Assembly (NCBI GenBank): GCA_041651995.1 | Contig: JBAZID010000001.1 | Span: 620,001-684,000 of the forward strand | Length of the DNA stretch: 64,000 bases | Reading direction: 5' to 3' | DNA from: Sulfuricella sp. | GTDB taxonomy: Bacteria > Pseudomonadota > Gammaproteobacteria > Burkholderiales > Sulfuricellaceae | Part shown: positions 16,929-24,800 of the stretch, one piece after another | Position numbering within the stretch: position 1 is the stretch's first letter | How the letters are laid out: each line of letters starts with the position of its first letter | The notes under the pieces: generated by a model | Told to the model about the DNA's origin: nothing | Databases searched by the model: none | What the model saw: the letters and a program-made list of their open reading frames with translations, nothing else | Made by a program: the position numbers and the translations under genes

Positions 16929-17945
16929 ATGCTTAATGAACGTTCACAATTACTGCTCAAAACCCTGGTCGAACGCTATATCGCTGAAGGACAGCCGGTT
17001 GGCTCGCGCACCTTATCCAAACATTCCGGCCTCGACCTCTCCGCTGCCACCATCCGCAATGCCATGGCGGACCTGGAAGAAATGGGCTTCATCATCAGCC
17101 CGCACACATCAGCCGGAAGAATCCCGACACCGCGCGGGTACCGCTTCTTTGTCGACACCCTGCTCAAAATCCAGCCTCTGGATGCAGTGCAGCTGCACCA
17201 GCTGGAAAACCAGCTCCACCCGGCCGGCAAGCAGCAGCTTATCGCCTCCGCCTCCCGCCTGTTGTCGGATCTGACCCGGTTCGCGGGCATTGTAATGACG
17301 CCAAAACGCCACTCGCCGGCCTTTCGCCACCTGGAATTCCTGCCGCTGTCGGAAAAGCGCATCCTGCTTATCATCGTCACTACCGACGATAACGTGCAAA
17401 ACCGCATCCTTGCGACCGACAAATCCTATTCCCCGTCAGAACTCTCCCAGGCTGCCAATTTTTTCAACCAGAATTACGCCGGCAGCACGCTGGAAGATGC
17501 GCGCACCCGCATGCGGGAAGAGTTGAAACACCTGCACCTCAACATGACCACGCTCATGTCCGCGGCCCTTGATGCCAGCAGCCAGGCGTTACAGCCCAGC
17601 GAAGGCTATGTTCTGTCTGGCGAAAAAAACCTGCTGCATGTGGACGACCTTTCATCCAACATGACCTCGCTGCGCAAGCTGTTCGATGCCTTCGAGCAGA
17701 AAACCACCCTGATCCAGCTACTGGATGTCAGCCAGGGCGCGCAGGGCGTGCAAATATTCATCGGCGGCGAATCCGGCCACGTCCCGCTCGATGAATGCAG
17801 CGTCGTTACCGCCCCGTATGAAGTGGACGGACAGGTGGTCGGCACTCTGGGCGTCATCGGGCCGACCCGCATGGCTTACGAACGGGTTATTCCGATCGTG
17901 GACGTCACCGCCAAGCTGCTGGGCAGCGCGCTTTCCTACCACTGA
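16929..17945 (+). CDS. hrcA: Heat-inducible transcription repressor HrcA
   Basis: Repressor that normally binds CIRCE operators of groE or dnaK operons and is kept active by GroEL. It is 338 aa. The N-terminal winged helix is ERSQLLLKTLVERYIAEGQPVGSRTLSKHSGLDLSAATIRNAMADLEEMGF, followed by the conserved HTSAGRIPTPRGYRFFVD. A GAF-like C-terminal region includes IGPTRMAYERVIPIV. No CIRCE (TTAGCACTC-N9-GAGTGCTAA) was found in front of hrcA, grpE, dnaK or dnaJ, so its target is probably groESL elsewhere. That is inference from family practice. Confidence 0.97.
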   Translation: MLNERSQLLLKTLVERYIAEGQPVGSRTLSKHSGLDLSAATIRNAMADLEEMGFIISPHTSAGRIPTPRGYRFFVDTLLKIQPLDAVQLHQLENQLHPAGKQQLIASASRLLSDLTRFAGIVMTPKRHSPAFRHLEFLPLSEKRILLIIVTTDDNVQNRILATDKSYSPSELSQAANFFNQNYAGSTLEDARTRMREELKHLHLNMTTLMSAALDASSQALQPSEGYVLSGEKNLLHVDDLSSNMTSLRKLFDAFEQKTTLIQLLDVSQGAQGVQIFIGGESGHVPLDECSVVTAPYEVDGQVVGTLGVIGPTRMAYERVIPIVDVTAKLLGSALSYH

Positions 17946-17951
17946 GAAAAA

Positions 17952-19043
17952 ATGCCCTATCTTCCAGAACCGCCGCACGCCCATGGCACGCCCAGCAAGA
18001 CCGGCGTCCTGCTGATCAACCTCGGCACCCCGGCAGCGCCTACCCGGCAGGCGCTGCGGCCCTACCTCAAACAGTTTCTCAGCGATCCGCGCGTGGTCGA
18101 GATTCCGCGCGTGCTGTGGTGGCTGATTCTCAACGGCATCATTCTCAACACCCGTCCCGGCAAATCGGCGCAGAAATACGCCCAGATCTGGACCAAGGAA
18201 GGGTCCCCGCTGTTCGCCCACACCCGCAAACAGGCGAAGATGCTGCAAGGTTATCTGGGCGAACGCACCAAGGCACCGCTGGCGATCGAATTCGCCATGC
18301 GCTACGGCAACCCGTCCGTGCCGTCAGCCATTGCATCGCTCCGGGAGCAGGGCTGCGAGCGCATCCTCGCCCTGCCGCTGTATCCGCAATATGCGGCGAG
18401 CAGCACCGCATCCGCGCTGGACGCGGTGTTCCAGCACCTGCTGCAAAGCCGCAACATGCCGGAACTGCGCACCGTGCGGCACTACCACGACCACCCCGGC
18501 TATATCGCCGCGCTGGCCAACAGCGTGCGCGAACACTGGCAGCAGCATGGCCGCCCGGACCAGCTGATCATGAGCTTTCACGGCGTGCCCAGATACACCC
18601 TGGACAAGGGCGACCCCTACCACTGCGAATGCCACAAAACCGGGCGCCTGCTGGCGGAAGCGCTGGGCCTCGCGCCCGACAAATTCCAGATCACCTTCCA
18701 GTCACGCTTCGGCCGCGCCGAATGGATCCAACCCTATACCGCCCCCACCCTGCAAATGCTGGGCAAAAAAGGCGTCAGGCGGGTGGACGTGATCTGCCCC
18801 GGCTTTGCCGCCGACTGCCTGGAAACCCTGGAAGAAATCGCCATGGAATGCAAGGCGGATTTCCTCAATGCCGGCGGCCAGGAATTCCACTACATTCCCT
18901 GCCTCAACGAGCGCGACGACTGGATCCGCGCCCTGTGCGACATCACTCTCAACCACCTGCAAGGCTGGCTGCAGGAGACACCCGGCCCCGCCGCCGCGCT
19001 GGAAAGCAGGGCGCGGGCGATCGCCATGGGCGCAAAGGATTAG
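17952..19043 (+). CDS. hemH: Ferrochelatase
   Basis: Inserts ferrous iron into protoporphyrin IX as the last step of protoheme synthesis. It is 363 aa. Motifs are TGVLLINLGTPAAPT at the N-terminus, AMRYGNPSVPSAIASL, SFHGVPRYTLDKGDPYHCEC (catalytic His in SFHGVP), and the ferrochelatase signature FQSRFGRAEWIQPYTAPTL, then CPGFAADCLETLEEI. It starts 6 bases after the hrcA stop, so the two are probably co-transcribed. The hrcA-hemH-grpE order is seen in many betaproteobacteria. Confidence 0.98.
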   Translation: MPYLPEPPHAHGTPSKTGVLLINLGTPAAPTRQALRPYLKQFLSDPRVVEIPRVLWWLILNGIILNTRPGKSAQKYAQIWTKEGSPLFAHTRKQAKMLQGYLGERTKAPLAIEFAMRYGNPSVPSAIASLREQGCERILALPLYPQYAASSTASALDAVFQHLLQSRNMPELRTVRHYHDHPGYIAALANSVREHWQQHGRPDQLIMSFHGVPRYTLDKGDPYHCECHKTGRLLAEALGLAPDKFQITFQSRFGRAEWIQPYTAPTLQMLGKKGVRRVDVICPGFAADCLETLEEIAMECKADFLNAGGQEFHYIPCLNERDDWIRALCDITLNHLQGWLQETPGPAAALESRARAIAMGAKD

Positions 19044-19103
19044 CCCGGCCAGAATTTATTTCAACTGTAAGCCGGATCAATAACCCTAGAAACCCCAGTT
19101 CGA

Positions 19104-19245
19104 TAACCACGGAGGGCACGGAGAACACAGAGAAAGGCGGTTTGCGGTCATTTATGGCCTCACCCAAGGGGTGAATGCCAAACATCATGCAATCTATGGT
19201 TTTTACTCCGTGTTCTCCGTGTTCTCCGTGAACTCCGTGGTTAAC
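19104..19245. repeat. Family B intergenic palindromic element, copy 1 (after hemH)
   Basis: The left arm is made of 9-base units of the type CCACGGAGG (19105-19135). The right arm is the complementary units CTCCGTGTT (about 19205-19243). A small inner palindrome, TCACCCAAGGGGTGA, lies in the middle. It occupies about half of the 325-base gap after hemH, and the rest shows no gene. Further copies lie at 43785-43917 and 48021-48155. Confidence 0.85.
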
Positions 19246-19368
19246 CGCTTTTTATAGGATAACTCCTCAAGTTTCGCCCTTCCTTGCCGTTAAAAACAGG
19301 GCAAGTTTCCCCATCCAACAATCCCAAGAAATAGCAGGAAACTTGCATTTTTCTTCACGGGATTGATC

Positions 19369-20433
19369 ATGAAAATCGCCAGTTCGGACATCACTTTAAG
19401 CAGCCAGCACGCCAGCGTGGAAAAACACTCGGTACGCGAATCGCTGCGCGCCTGGATTGGAGCTGAACGCCCGGATTTCGAGGGGCGCGGCAGGCCGCTC
19501 AACCGCCCCGCCATGGACCATGTTTCCATCTCGGATCAGGGCAAGGCGGCACAGAAATCCGATCCCGTTTCGGATGCCCAGGAAGCCGTGGACAACGACC
19601 CGCGCATGCAATTGCTCATCAGCATGGTGGAAGTCATGACCGGCAGAAAAATCCGCATCCTCTCCATGAAGGACCTGCAACCCGCCGACACGGCGGCGCC
19701 GGGACCGGCACAGCCCCCCAGGGCCGCCGAACAACAGGCAGCCGCACCGCAATCAGCCGGTTTCGGCGTCGAATACGAACGCCATGAAACCCGTTACGAA
19801 GCCGAGCAAACCAGTTTTCAGGCCCAGGGCACGGTTACCACCGCCGACGGGCGGGAAATTTCATTCAGCCTGCAACTCTCCATGAGCCGCGAGCACCTGG
19901 AGCAAAGCGATATCAGCGTTCGCCTTGGCGATGCGGCGCGCCAAGCCAAGGACCCGCTGGTGATCAACTTCAGCGGCAGCGCCGCCCAGCTGACCGCCGC
20001 CAAATTCAGCTTCGATCTCGATGCCAATGGCAGCAGCGAGCAGATTTCCTTCGTCGCCCCCGGCAGCGGCTTCCTCGCCCTCGACATAAACCAGGACGGC
20101 AAGATCAACAATGGCAGCGAGCTGTTCGGCCCGGCCAGCGGCAACGGCTTCAGCGAGCTGGCCGCTTACGACCAGGACGGCAACCTGTGGATTGATGAAA
20201 ACGATGCCGTATTTTCGCAGCTCAGGATATGGAGCAAGAATGCCCAGGGCAACGACCAGCTCGCCACCCTGAAAGCAGCCGGCGTGGGCGCGCTGTACCT
20301 GGGCAACGTTTCGACCGAGTTCAGTATCAAGGATGCCAGCAACCAGCTTGAAGGCCAGATTCGCTCCACCGGCATCTATCTCGGCGAGAGCGGCGGCGCC
20401 GGCACCCTGCAGCAGATTGATCTGGCCGTCTGA
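19369..20433 (+). CDS. Conserved hypothetical protein with EF-hand-like calcium loops
   Basis: A 354-aa protein with no signal peptide. The N-terminal 120 residues are polar and then Pro/Ala-rich (about 105-130, PGPAQPPRAAEQQAAAPQ). Residues about 130-240 form a beta-rich domain (VEYERHETRYEAEQTSFQAQ; SFDLDANGSSEQISF). The C-terminal part carries two EF-hand-like loops, LDINQDGKINNGSELFG and YDQDGNLWIDENDAV followed by FSQLRIW. This pattern is found in the C-terminal regions of RTX/haemolysin-type proteins. It starts at ATG 19369, between a family B repeat and the grpE promoter. Function is unknown; a calcium-responsive or surface-associated role is only suggested by the loops. Confidence 0.75.
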   Translation: MKIASSDITLSSQHASVEKHSVRESLRAWIGAERPDFEGRGRPLNRPAMDHVSISDQGKAAQKSDPVSDAQEAVDNDPRMQLLISMVEVMTGRKIRILSMKDLQPADTAAPGPAQPPRAAEQQAAAPQSAGFGVEYERHETRYEAEQTSFQAQGTVTTADGREISFSLQLSMSREHLEQSDISVRLGDAARQAKDPLVINFSGSAAQLTAAKFSFDLDANGSSEQISFVAPGSGFLALDINQDGKINNGSELFGPASGNGFSELAAYDQDGNLWIDENDAVFSQLRIWSKNAQGNDQLATLKAAGVGALYLGNVSTEFSIKDASNQLEGQIRSTGIYLGESGGAGTLQQIDLAV

Positions 20434-20476
20434 AGGCGGGCCGCGCCAATACCGCACAAATTTTCAAAACCATGCG

Positions 20477-20505
20477 CTTGAAATGGGAAAAACAGCGCCC
20501 ATGTT
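20477..20505 (+). promoter_or_regulatory. Sigma32 (heat-shock) promoter for grpE
   Basis: CTTGAAA, 14-base spacer, CCCATGTT, closely matching the RpoH consensus CTTGAAA-N(11-16)-CCCATnT. It would start RNA about 20 bases before the grpE ATG. The -35 element lies 44 bases after the stop of the EF-hand-like gene. Confidence 0.8.
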
Positions 20506-20531
20506 GCCTCCAGTTAATCAGGAGGCGATTC

Positions 20532-21053
20532 ATGCAAGACGAACAACCCACACTGGAACAACAGGCCGAGGAAGGCAGGATCGAAACCATGCCCAGCATG
20601 GAAGAGCTGCTCAAGCAGGCCGAGCTGACGGCACAGGAACATCACGATGCCTGGTTGCGCGCCAAGGCCGATGCCGAGAATATCCGCAAGCGAGCGCAGA
20701 GCGATGTCGCCAATGCGCACAAATATGCGGTGGAAAACTTCTCCAACGAACTGCTGGCGGTAAAAGACAGCCTCGAAGCCGCGCTGAATGTCGAAACAGC
20801 CACGGTCGAGAGCTTCAAGAGCGGCGTCGAACTCACGCTCAAGCAGCTGGTCGCTGCATTCGAGAAATTCAACATCACTGAAATCAATCCCGCCGGCGAG
20901 AAATTCGATCCGCACAAGCACCAGGCCATCAGCATGGTGGACAGCGATGCCGAGCCCAATACCGTGGTCACGGTATTGCAGAAAGGCCACTTGCTGCACG
21001 ACCGCATCCTGCGTCCGGCGCTGGTGATGGTCGCAAAAGCCCGCGCAGCGTAA
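20532..21053 (+). CDS. grpE: Nucleotide exchange factor GrpE
   Basis: Releases ADP from DnaK during the chaperone cycle. It is 173 aa from the ATG at 20532, preceded by AGGAGG at ideal distance. An upstream Met at 20472 is inside the sigma32 promoter region and is rejected. The acidic, helical N-terminus contains LLKQAELTAQEHHDAWLRAKADAENIRKRAQSD. The C-terminal beta domain ends with the GrpE signature HKHQAISMVDSDAEPNTVVTVLQKGHLLHDRILRPALV. First gene of grpE-dnaK-dnaJ. Confidence 0.97.
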   Translation: MQDEQPTLEQQAEEGRIETMPSMEELLKQAELTAQEHHDAWLRAKADAENIRKRAQSDVANAHKYAVENFSNELLAVKDSLEAALNVETATVESFKSGVELTLKQLVAAFEKFNITEINPAGEKFDPHKHQAISMVDSDAEPNTVVTVLQKGHLLHDRILRPALVMVAKARAA

Positions 21054-21066
21054 GCCGCTGGCACCG

Positions 21067-21094
21067 CTTGAAAGCCGCGCACTCAACCCCACTT
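21067..21094 (+). promoter_or_regulatory. Second sigma32-like promoter, upstream of dnaK
   Basis: CTTGAAA, 13-base spacer, CCCCACTT, one mismatch from the consensus -10 CCCCATNT. It lies 14 bases after the grpE stop and about 155 bases before the dnaK ATG. A palindromic repeat (21122-21196) would be in the transcribed leader. Confidence 0.65.
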
Positions 21095-21121
21095 TAGCAG
21101 CAAGGGTTTTTCAAGCCCGCC

Positions 21122-21196
21122 GTCATTGCGAGCAAAGTGAAGCAATCTCGCCTTTTGAAGTACAGATTGTTTCGCCGCTTCGCTTCTCGCAATGAC
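21122..21196. repeat. Family D intergenic palindromic element (grpE/dnaK)
   Basis: The arms GTCATTGCGAG (21122-21132) and CTCGCAATGAC (21186-21196) are perfect 11-base complements. Inner halves are related to each other (GAAGCAATC versus GATTGTTTCGC). This sequence style (CGTCATTGCGAG...CTCGCAATGACG) is a known type of dispersed bacterial intergenic repeat. Single copy in this window. Confidence 0.8.
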
Positions 21197-21250
21197 CAAG
21201 CGTAAACCACAATGAATTTTGAATTTGCTTAATTAAATTAAGGAATAATC

Positions 21251-23161
21251 ATGGGAAAAATCATCGGTATTGACCTGGGCACCACCAACTCCTGCGTATC
21301 CGTCATGGAAGGCGGCCAGCCCAAGGTAATCGAAAACTCCGAAGGCACGCGCACCACGCCCTCAATCGTCGCCTACGCCGAGGACGGCGAGATCCTGGCC
21401 GGCGCACCCGCCAAGCGCCAGGCTGTCACCAACCCGAAGAACACCCTGTACGCAGTGAAGCGCCTGATCGGCCGCCGCTTTGATGAAAAAGAAGTGCAGA
21501 AAGACATCGGACTGATGCCTTACTCCATCGTCAAGGCGGACAACGGCGACGCCTGGGTGGAAGTGCGCGGCAAGAAAATGGCCCCACCGGAAGTTTCCGC
21601 GCAAGTGCTGCGCAAGATGAAGAAAACCGCCGAGGATTACCTGGGCGAGGAAGTCACCGAAGCGGTCATCACCGTACCGGCCTATTTCAACGACAGCCAG
21701 CGCCAGGCCACCAAGGATGCCGGCCGCATCGCCGGCCTGGAAGTGAAGCGCATCATCAACGAACCGACCGCGGCCGCGCTGGCTTTCGGCATGGACAAGA
21801 AGGAAGGCGACCGCAAGATCGCGGTGTATGACCTGGGCGGCGGCACTTTCGACATTTCCATCATCGAGATCGCCGAGATCGACGGCGAGCACCAGTTCGA
21901 AGTGCTATCCACCAACGGCGACACCTTCCTCGGCGGCGAAGATTTCGACAACCGCGTGATCGACTACCTGGCCGACGAGTTCAAGAAAGAGAACGGCATC
22001 GACCTGCGCAACGACCTGCTCGCCAAACAGCGCCTGAAGGAAGCTGCGGAAAAGGCCAAGATCGAGCTTTCTTCCAGCCAGCAGACCGATGTCAATCTGC
22101 CCTATATCACTGCCGATGCGACCGGACCGAAGCACCTGGTGGTCAAGATCACCCGCGCCAAGTTCGAAAGCCTGGTGGAAGACCTGATCGAACGCACCAT
22201 CGCTCCCTGCAAGCAAGCCATCAAGGATGCCGGTGTGAAGATCACCGACATCGAGGACATCATCCTGGTCGGCGGCCAGAGCCGCATGCCCAAGGTGCAG
22301 GAGAAAGTGCAGGAATTCTTCGGCAAGGAACCGCGCAAGGACGTCAACCCGGACGAAGCCGTGGCCGTCGGCGCATCCATCCAGGGCGGCGTGCTGCAGG
22401 GCGAGGTCAAGGACGTGCTGCTGCTCGACGTGACCCCGCTGTCGCTGGGCATCGAGACCATGGGCGGCGTGATGACCAAGCTGATCCAGAAAAACACCAC
22501 CATCCCGACCAAGGCCTCGCAGGTGTTCTCCACCGCGGACGACAACCAGAACGCCGTGACCATTCACGTGCTGCAGGGCGAGCGCGACGTGGCTTCGGGC
22601 AACAAGAGCCTGGGCCAGTTCAACCTCTCCGACATTCCACCGGCACCGCGCGGCATGCCGCAGATCGAGGTCACTTTCGACATCGACGCCAACGGCATCC
22701 TGCACGTGTCCGCCAAGGACAAGGCCACCGGCAAGGAGAACAAGATCAAGATCCAGGCCAGCTCCGGACTTTCCGACGAGGAAATCCGCCGCATGGAGCA
22801 GGACGCCGTGGCACACGCCGAGGACGACCGCAAGACCGTGGAACTGGTCAACACCCGCAACCAGTGCGATTCCATGATTCACTCGGTGAAGAAATCCCTG
22901 GGCGAATACGGCGACAAGATTAGCGCCGACGAAAAAACCGCGATCGAAACCGCCCTGGCTGCGGCTGAAGAAGCCCTCAAAGGTAACGACAAGGACGACA
23001 TCGAAGCCAAGACCAAGGCCCTCGCCGAGGCCTCGCACAAGCTGGCCGAAAAGATGTATGCCGAACAGCCGCAAGGCCAGGCCGCAGGCGGCGAGCACAA
23101 GGCCGAAGACGACAACGTGGTGGATGCCGAGTTCGAAGAAGTCAAAGACGAAAAAAAGTGA
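21251..23161 (+). CDS. dnaK: Molecular chaperone DnaK (Hsp70)
   Basis: ATP-dependent chaperone. It is 636 aa (E. coli 638). The nucleotide-binding domain opens MGKIIGIDLGTTNSCVSVMEGG, with phosphate-1 and connect motifs IINEPTAAALAFG and YDLGGGTFDISIIEI, and adenosine motif ILVGGQSRMPKVQ. The substrate-binding domain begins near DVTPLSLGIETMGGV. The C-terminus is acidic, with the DDNVVDAEFEEV motif conserved in bacterial DnaK. The stop codon TGA coincides with the start of a family A repeat, so the last codons run straight into the element. Confidence 0.99.
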   Translation: MGKIIGIDLGTTNSCVSVMEGGQPKVIENSEGTRTTPSIVAYAEDGEILAGAPAKRQAVTNPKNTLYAVKRLIGRRFDEKEVQKDIGLMPYSIVKADNGDAWVEVRGKKMAPPEVSAQVLRKMKKTAEDYLGEEVTEAVITVPAYFNDSQRQATKDAGRIAGLEVKRIINEPTAAALAFGMDKKEGDRKIAVYDLGGGTFDISIIEIAEIDGEHQFEVLSTNGDTFLGGEDFDNRVIDYLADEFKKENGIDLRNDLLAKQRLKEAAEKAKIELSSSQQTDVNLPYITADATGPKHLVVKITRAKFESLVEDLIERTIAPCKQAIKDAGVKITDIEDIILVGGQSRMPKVQEKVQEFFGKEPRKDVNPDEAVAVGASIQGGVLQGEVKDVLLLDVTPLSLGIETMGGVMTKLIQKNTTIPTKASQVFSTADDNQNAVTIHVLQGERDVASGNKSLGQFNLSDIPPAPRGMPQIEVTFDIDANGILHVSAKDKATGKENKIKIQASSGLSDEEIRRMEQDAVAHAEDDRKTVELVNTRNQCDSMIHSVKKSLGEYGDKISADEKTAIETALAAAEEALKGNDKDDIEAKTKALAEASHKLAEKMYAEQPQGQAAGGEHKAEDDNVVDAEFEEVKDEKK

Positions 23162-23275
23162 GGAGTCAGGGGCTAGAGGTGAGGGGTGAGGGGTGAGGGG
23201 TGAAGGGGAAAGACACCATGCGTGCCTCATCCCCGGCCTCTCACACCTCACCCCTCTCACCTCACCCCTCACCAT
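23159..23275. repeat. Family A intergenic palindromic element, copy 3 (dnaK/dnaJ)
   Basis: GTGAGGGGTGAGGGG-type units (about 23182-23204) face complementary CTCACCCCTC units (about 23238-23272). The dnaK TGA is the first base triplet of the element, and its end lies 2 bases before the dnaJ ATG. The junction AAAAAGTGAGGAGT is identical to that at the carA stop. Confidence 0.85.
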
Positions 23276-23277
23276 AA

Positions 23278-24414
23278 ATGAGCAAACGCGACTATTACGA
23301 AATCCTCGGCGTCAACCGCGACGCCTCGGATGATGAACTCAAGAAAGCCTACCGCAAACTGGCGATGAAGCACCATCCGGACCGCAATCCGGACAATCCC
23401 AAGGCGGAAGAACACTTCAAGGAAGCCAAGGAAGCCTACGAGATTCTCTCGGACAGCGGCAAGCGCGGCGCTTACGACCAGTACGGCCACGCCGGGGTTG
23501 ACCCGCAGGCCGGCATGGGCGGCGCAGGCGGCGCGGGCATGGGTGGTTTTGCCGATGCCTTCGGCGACATCTTCGGCGACATCTTTGGCGGTGGTGGTGG
23601 CGGCGGACGCGGCGGACGTTCCAATGTCTATCGCGGCGCGGACCTGCGCTACAACCTCGAAATCTCGCTGGAAGACGCAGCGCGGGGCGCGGAAACCAAG
23701 ATCCGCATCCCCACCATGGAAAAATGCGACACCTGCAACGGTTCCGGCGCCAAGCCCGGCACCCAGCCGGTGACCTGCACCACCTGTGGCGGCCACGGGC
23801 AGGTGCGCATGCAGCAGGGCTTCTTCTCCATCCAGCAGACCTGCCCGCGCTGCCACGGCAGCGGCAAGATGGTGCAAAGCCCCTGCGGCACCTGCCAGGG
23901 CTCCGGCCGCGTCAAGCAGCACAAGACGCTGGTGGTCAAGATTCCATCCGGCGTGGACGAGGGCGACCGCATCCGCCTCTCCGGCGAGGGCGAGGATGGC
24001 GTCAATGGCGGCCCGCCGGGCGACCTCTACGTCGTCATCCAGATCAAGCCACACGGCGTGTTCCAGCGCGACCACGACGACCTGCACTGCGAAATGCCGA
24101 TCAGCTTCACCGTTGCCGCGCTGGGCGGGGAAATCGACATCCCCACCCTGGACGGCCACGCCAAGATCAAGATTCCCGCCGAAACCCAGAGCGGCAAGGT
24201 CTTCCGCCTGCGCGGCAAGGGCATCAAGGGCGTGCGCAGCCAGCACCACGGCGACCTGATGTGCCACGTCATCGTGGAAACCCCGGTGAGCCTGACCGAG
24301 AGGCAAAAGGAATTGCTGCGCGAGCTGGAAGCCCTCAACCAGGCCGACGGCGACCGCCACAACCCGCGCGCCAAGTCGTGGATGGACAAGGTCAAGGCGT
24401 TCTTTGGGCCATAA
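23278..24414 (+). CDS. dnaJ: Co-chaperone DnaJ (Hsp40)
   Basis: Stimulates the DnaK ATPase and delivers substrates. It is 378 aa. The J domain (residues 1-70) has the HPD motif at KHHPDRNP. A Gly-rich linker (about 75-118) is followed by four zinc-binding CxxCxGxG repeats (CDTCNGSG, CTTCGGHG, CPRCHGSG, CGTCQGSG) at residues 147-204. The substrate-binding C-terminal beta domains follow. It is separated from dnaK only by a family A palindrome. Two hairpins lie just downstream. Confidence 0.99.
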   Translation: MSKRDYYEILGVNRDASDDELKKAYRKLAMKHHPDRNPDNPKAEEHFKEAKEAYEILSDSGKRGAYDQYGHAGVDPQAGMGGAGGAGMGGFADAFGDIFGDIFGGGGGGGRGGRSNVYRGADLRYNLEISLEDAARGAETKIRIPTMEKCDTCNGSGAKPGTQPVTCTTCGGHGQVRMQQGFFSIQQTCPRCHGSGKMVQSPCGTCQGSGRVKQHKTLVVKIPSGVDEGDRIRLSGEGEDGVNGGPPGDLYVVIQIKPHGVFQRDHDDLHCEMPISFTVAALGGEIDIPTLDGHAKIKIPAETQSGKVFRLRGKGIKGVRSQHHGDLMCHVIVETPVSLTERQKELLRELEALNQADGDRHNPRAKSWMDKVKAFFGP

Positions 24415-24419
24415 GCAGG

Positions 24420-24500
24420 TCGGGCTTTAGCCCGATAAATCGGACTCACCCGTTAAGGGTTTCCCCGCCGGATATGGATGCTTCGCATCTCTTTCCGGCG
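24420..24500 (+). terminator. Two hairpins after dnaJ, possible terminator region
   Basis: TCGGGCT/AGCCCGA (24420-24435) has a 2-base loop. It is followed by CGCCGGA...TCCGGCG (24466-24500), which contains an inner GATGC/GCATC stem. Neither has a proper T-tract, so they may be terminators of weak type or dispersed repeats. The rest of the 386-base gap to pilA holds the pilA control region. Confidence 0.45.
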
Positions 24501-24611
24501 AGAGAGTTCGGCCTGCAGTTCAATCATTAAAGACCGGATTAATATTCTGGTGTAAAACCGTACAAAGCAAAACTCCCAACGGGAATCGAGTCTGCCCCCT
24601 TCTCGGCCCCC

Positions 24612-24632
24612 ATGTGACGCAAAACGTCACAT
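24612..24632. promoter_or_regulatory. Perfect palindrome upstream of pilA, possible activator site
   Basis: ATGTGACG, 5-base spacer CAAAA, CGTCACAT. Its centre is about 128 bases upstream of the predicted pilA RNA start. That is a usual distance for an enhancer-binding protein such as PilR acting with sigma54. The regulator is not known from sequence. Confidence 0.45.
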
Positions 24633-24724
24633 CCTGACAGAATGCGAGCGTCATTCCAAAAACAGAACGCAGATGGAAGCAAGATTTTATGTTTTTTGCG
24701 GGGATTTCCACAAAAAACCAAAGC

Positions 24725-24740
24725 TGGCACGCATCATGCT
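24725..24740 (+). promoter_or_regulatory. Sigma54 promoter for pilA
   Basis: TGGCACGCATCATGCT fits the RpoN consensus TGGCACG-N4-TTGCW with one mismatch. The invariant GG and GC are 10 bases apart. RNA would start near 24751, 50 bases before the pilA ATG. Type IV pilin genes are commonly PilR/sigma54-dependent. Confidence 0.85.
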
Positions 24741-24800
24741 TCACACCCTGCAAACACTTCTGTGTTTTGTTTACCTAAACAACTCTCGAGGAGAAGAACC

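Noticed and set aside
19104..19245. Short periodic repeats as a possible CRISPR array
   Set aside because: Units are 9 bases, arranged as inverted arms, without unique spacers or cas genes.
16869..21250. CIRCE operator for HrcA near hrcA, grpE or dnaK
   Set aside because: No TTAGCACTC-N9-GAGTGCTAA or near match was found; sigma32-type promoters are present instead.
21905..23275. Long minus-strand open frame (456 codons) opposite dnaK
   Set aside because: Mirror of the dnaK codon pattern; composition of Gly/Val/His/Leu runs with no family motif. dnaK itself is certain.
23269..24360. Minus-strand frame of 363 codons opposite dnaJ
   Set aside because: Ala/Val/Leu-rich shadow of the dnaJ codon bias; start lies in the repeat; no function recognised.
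24642..24800. N-terminal extension of PilA
   Set aside because: It would start before the sigma54 promoter and destroy the short prepilin leader; the ATG at 24801 has an RBS and gives a normal leader.
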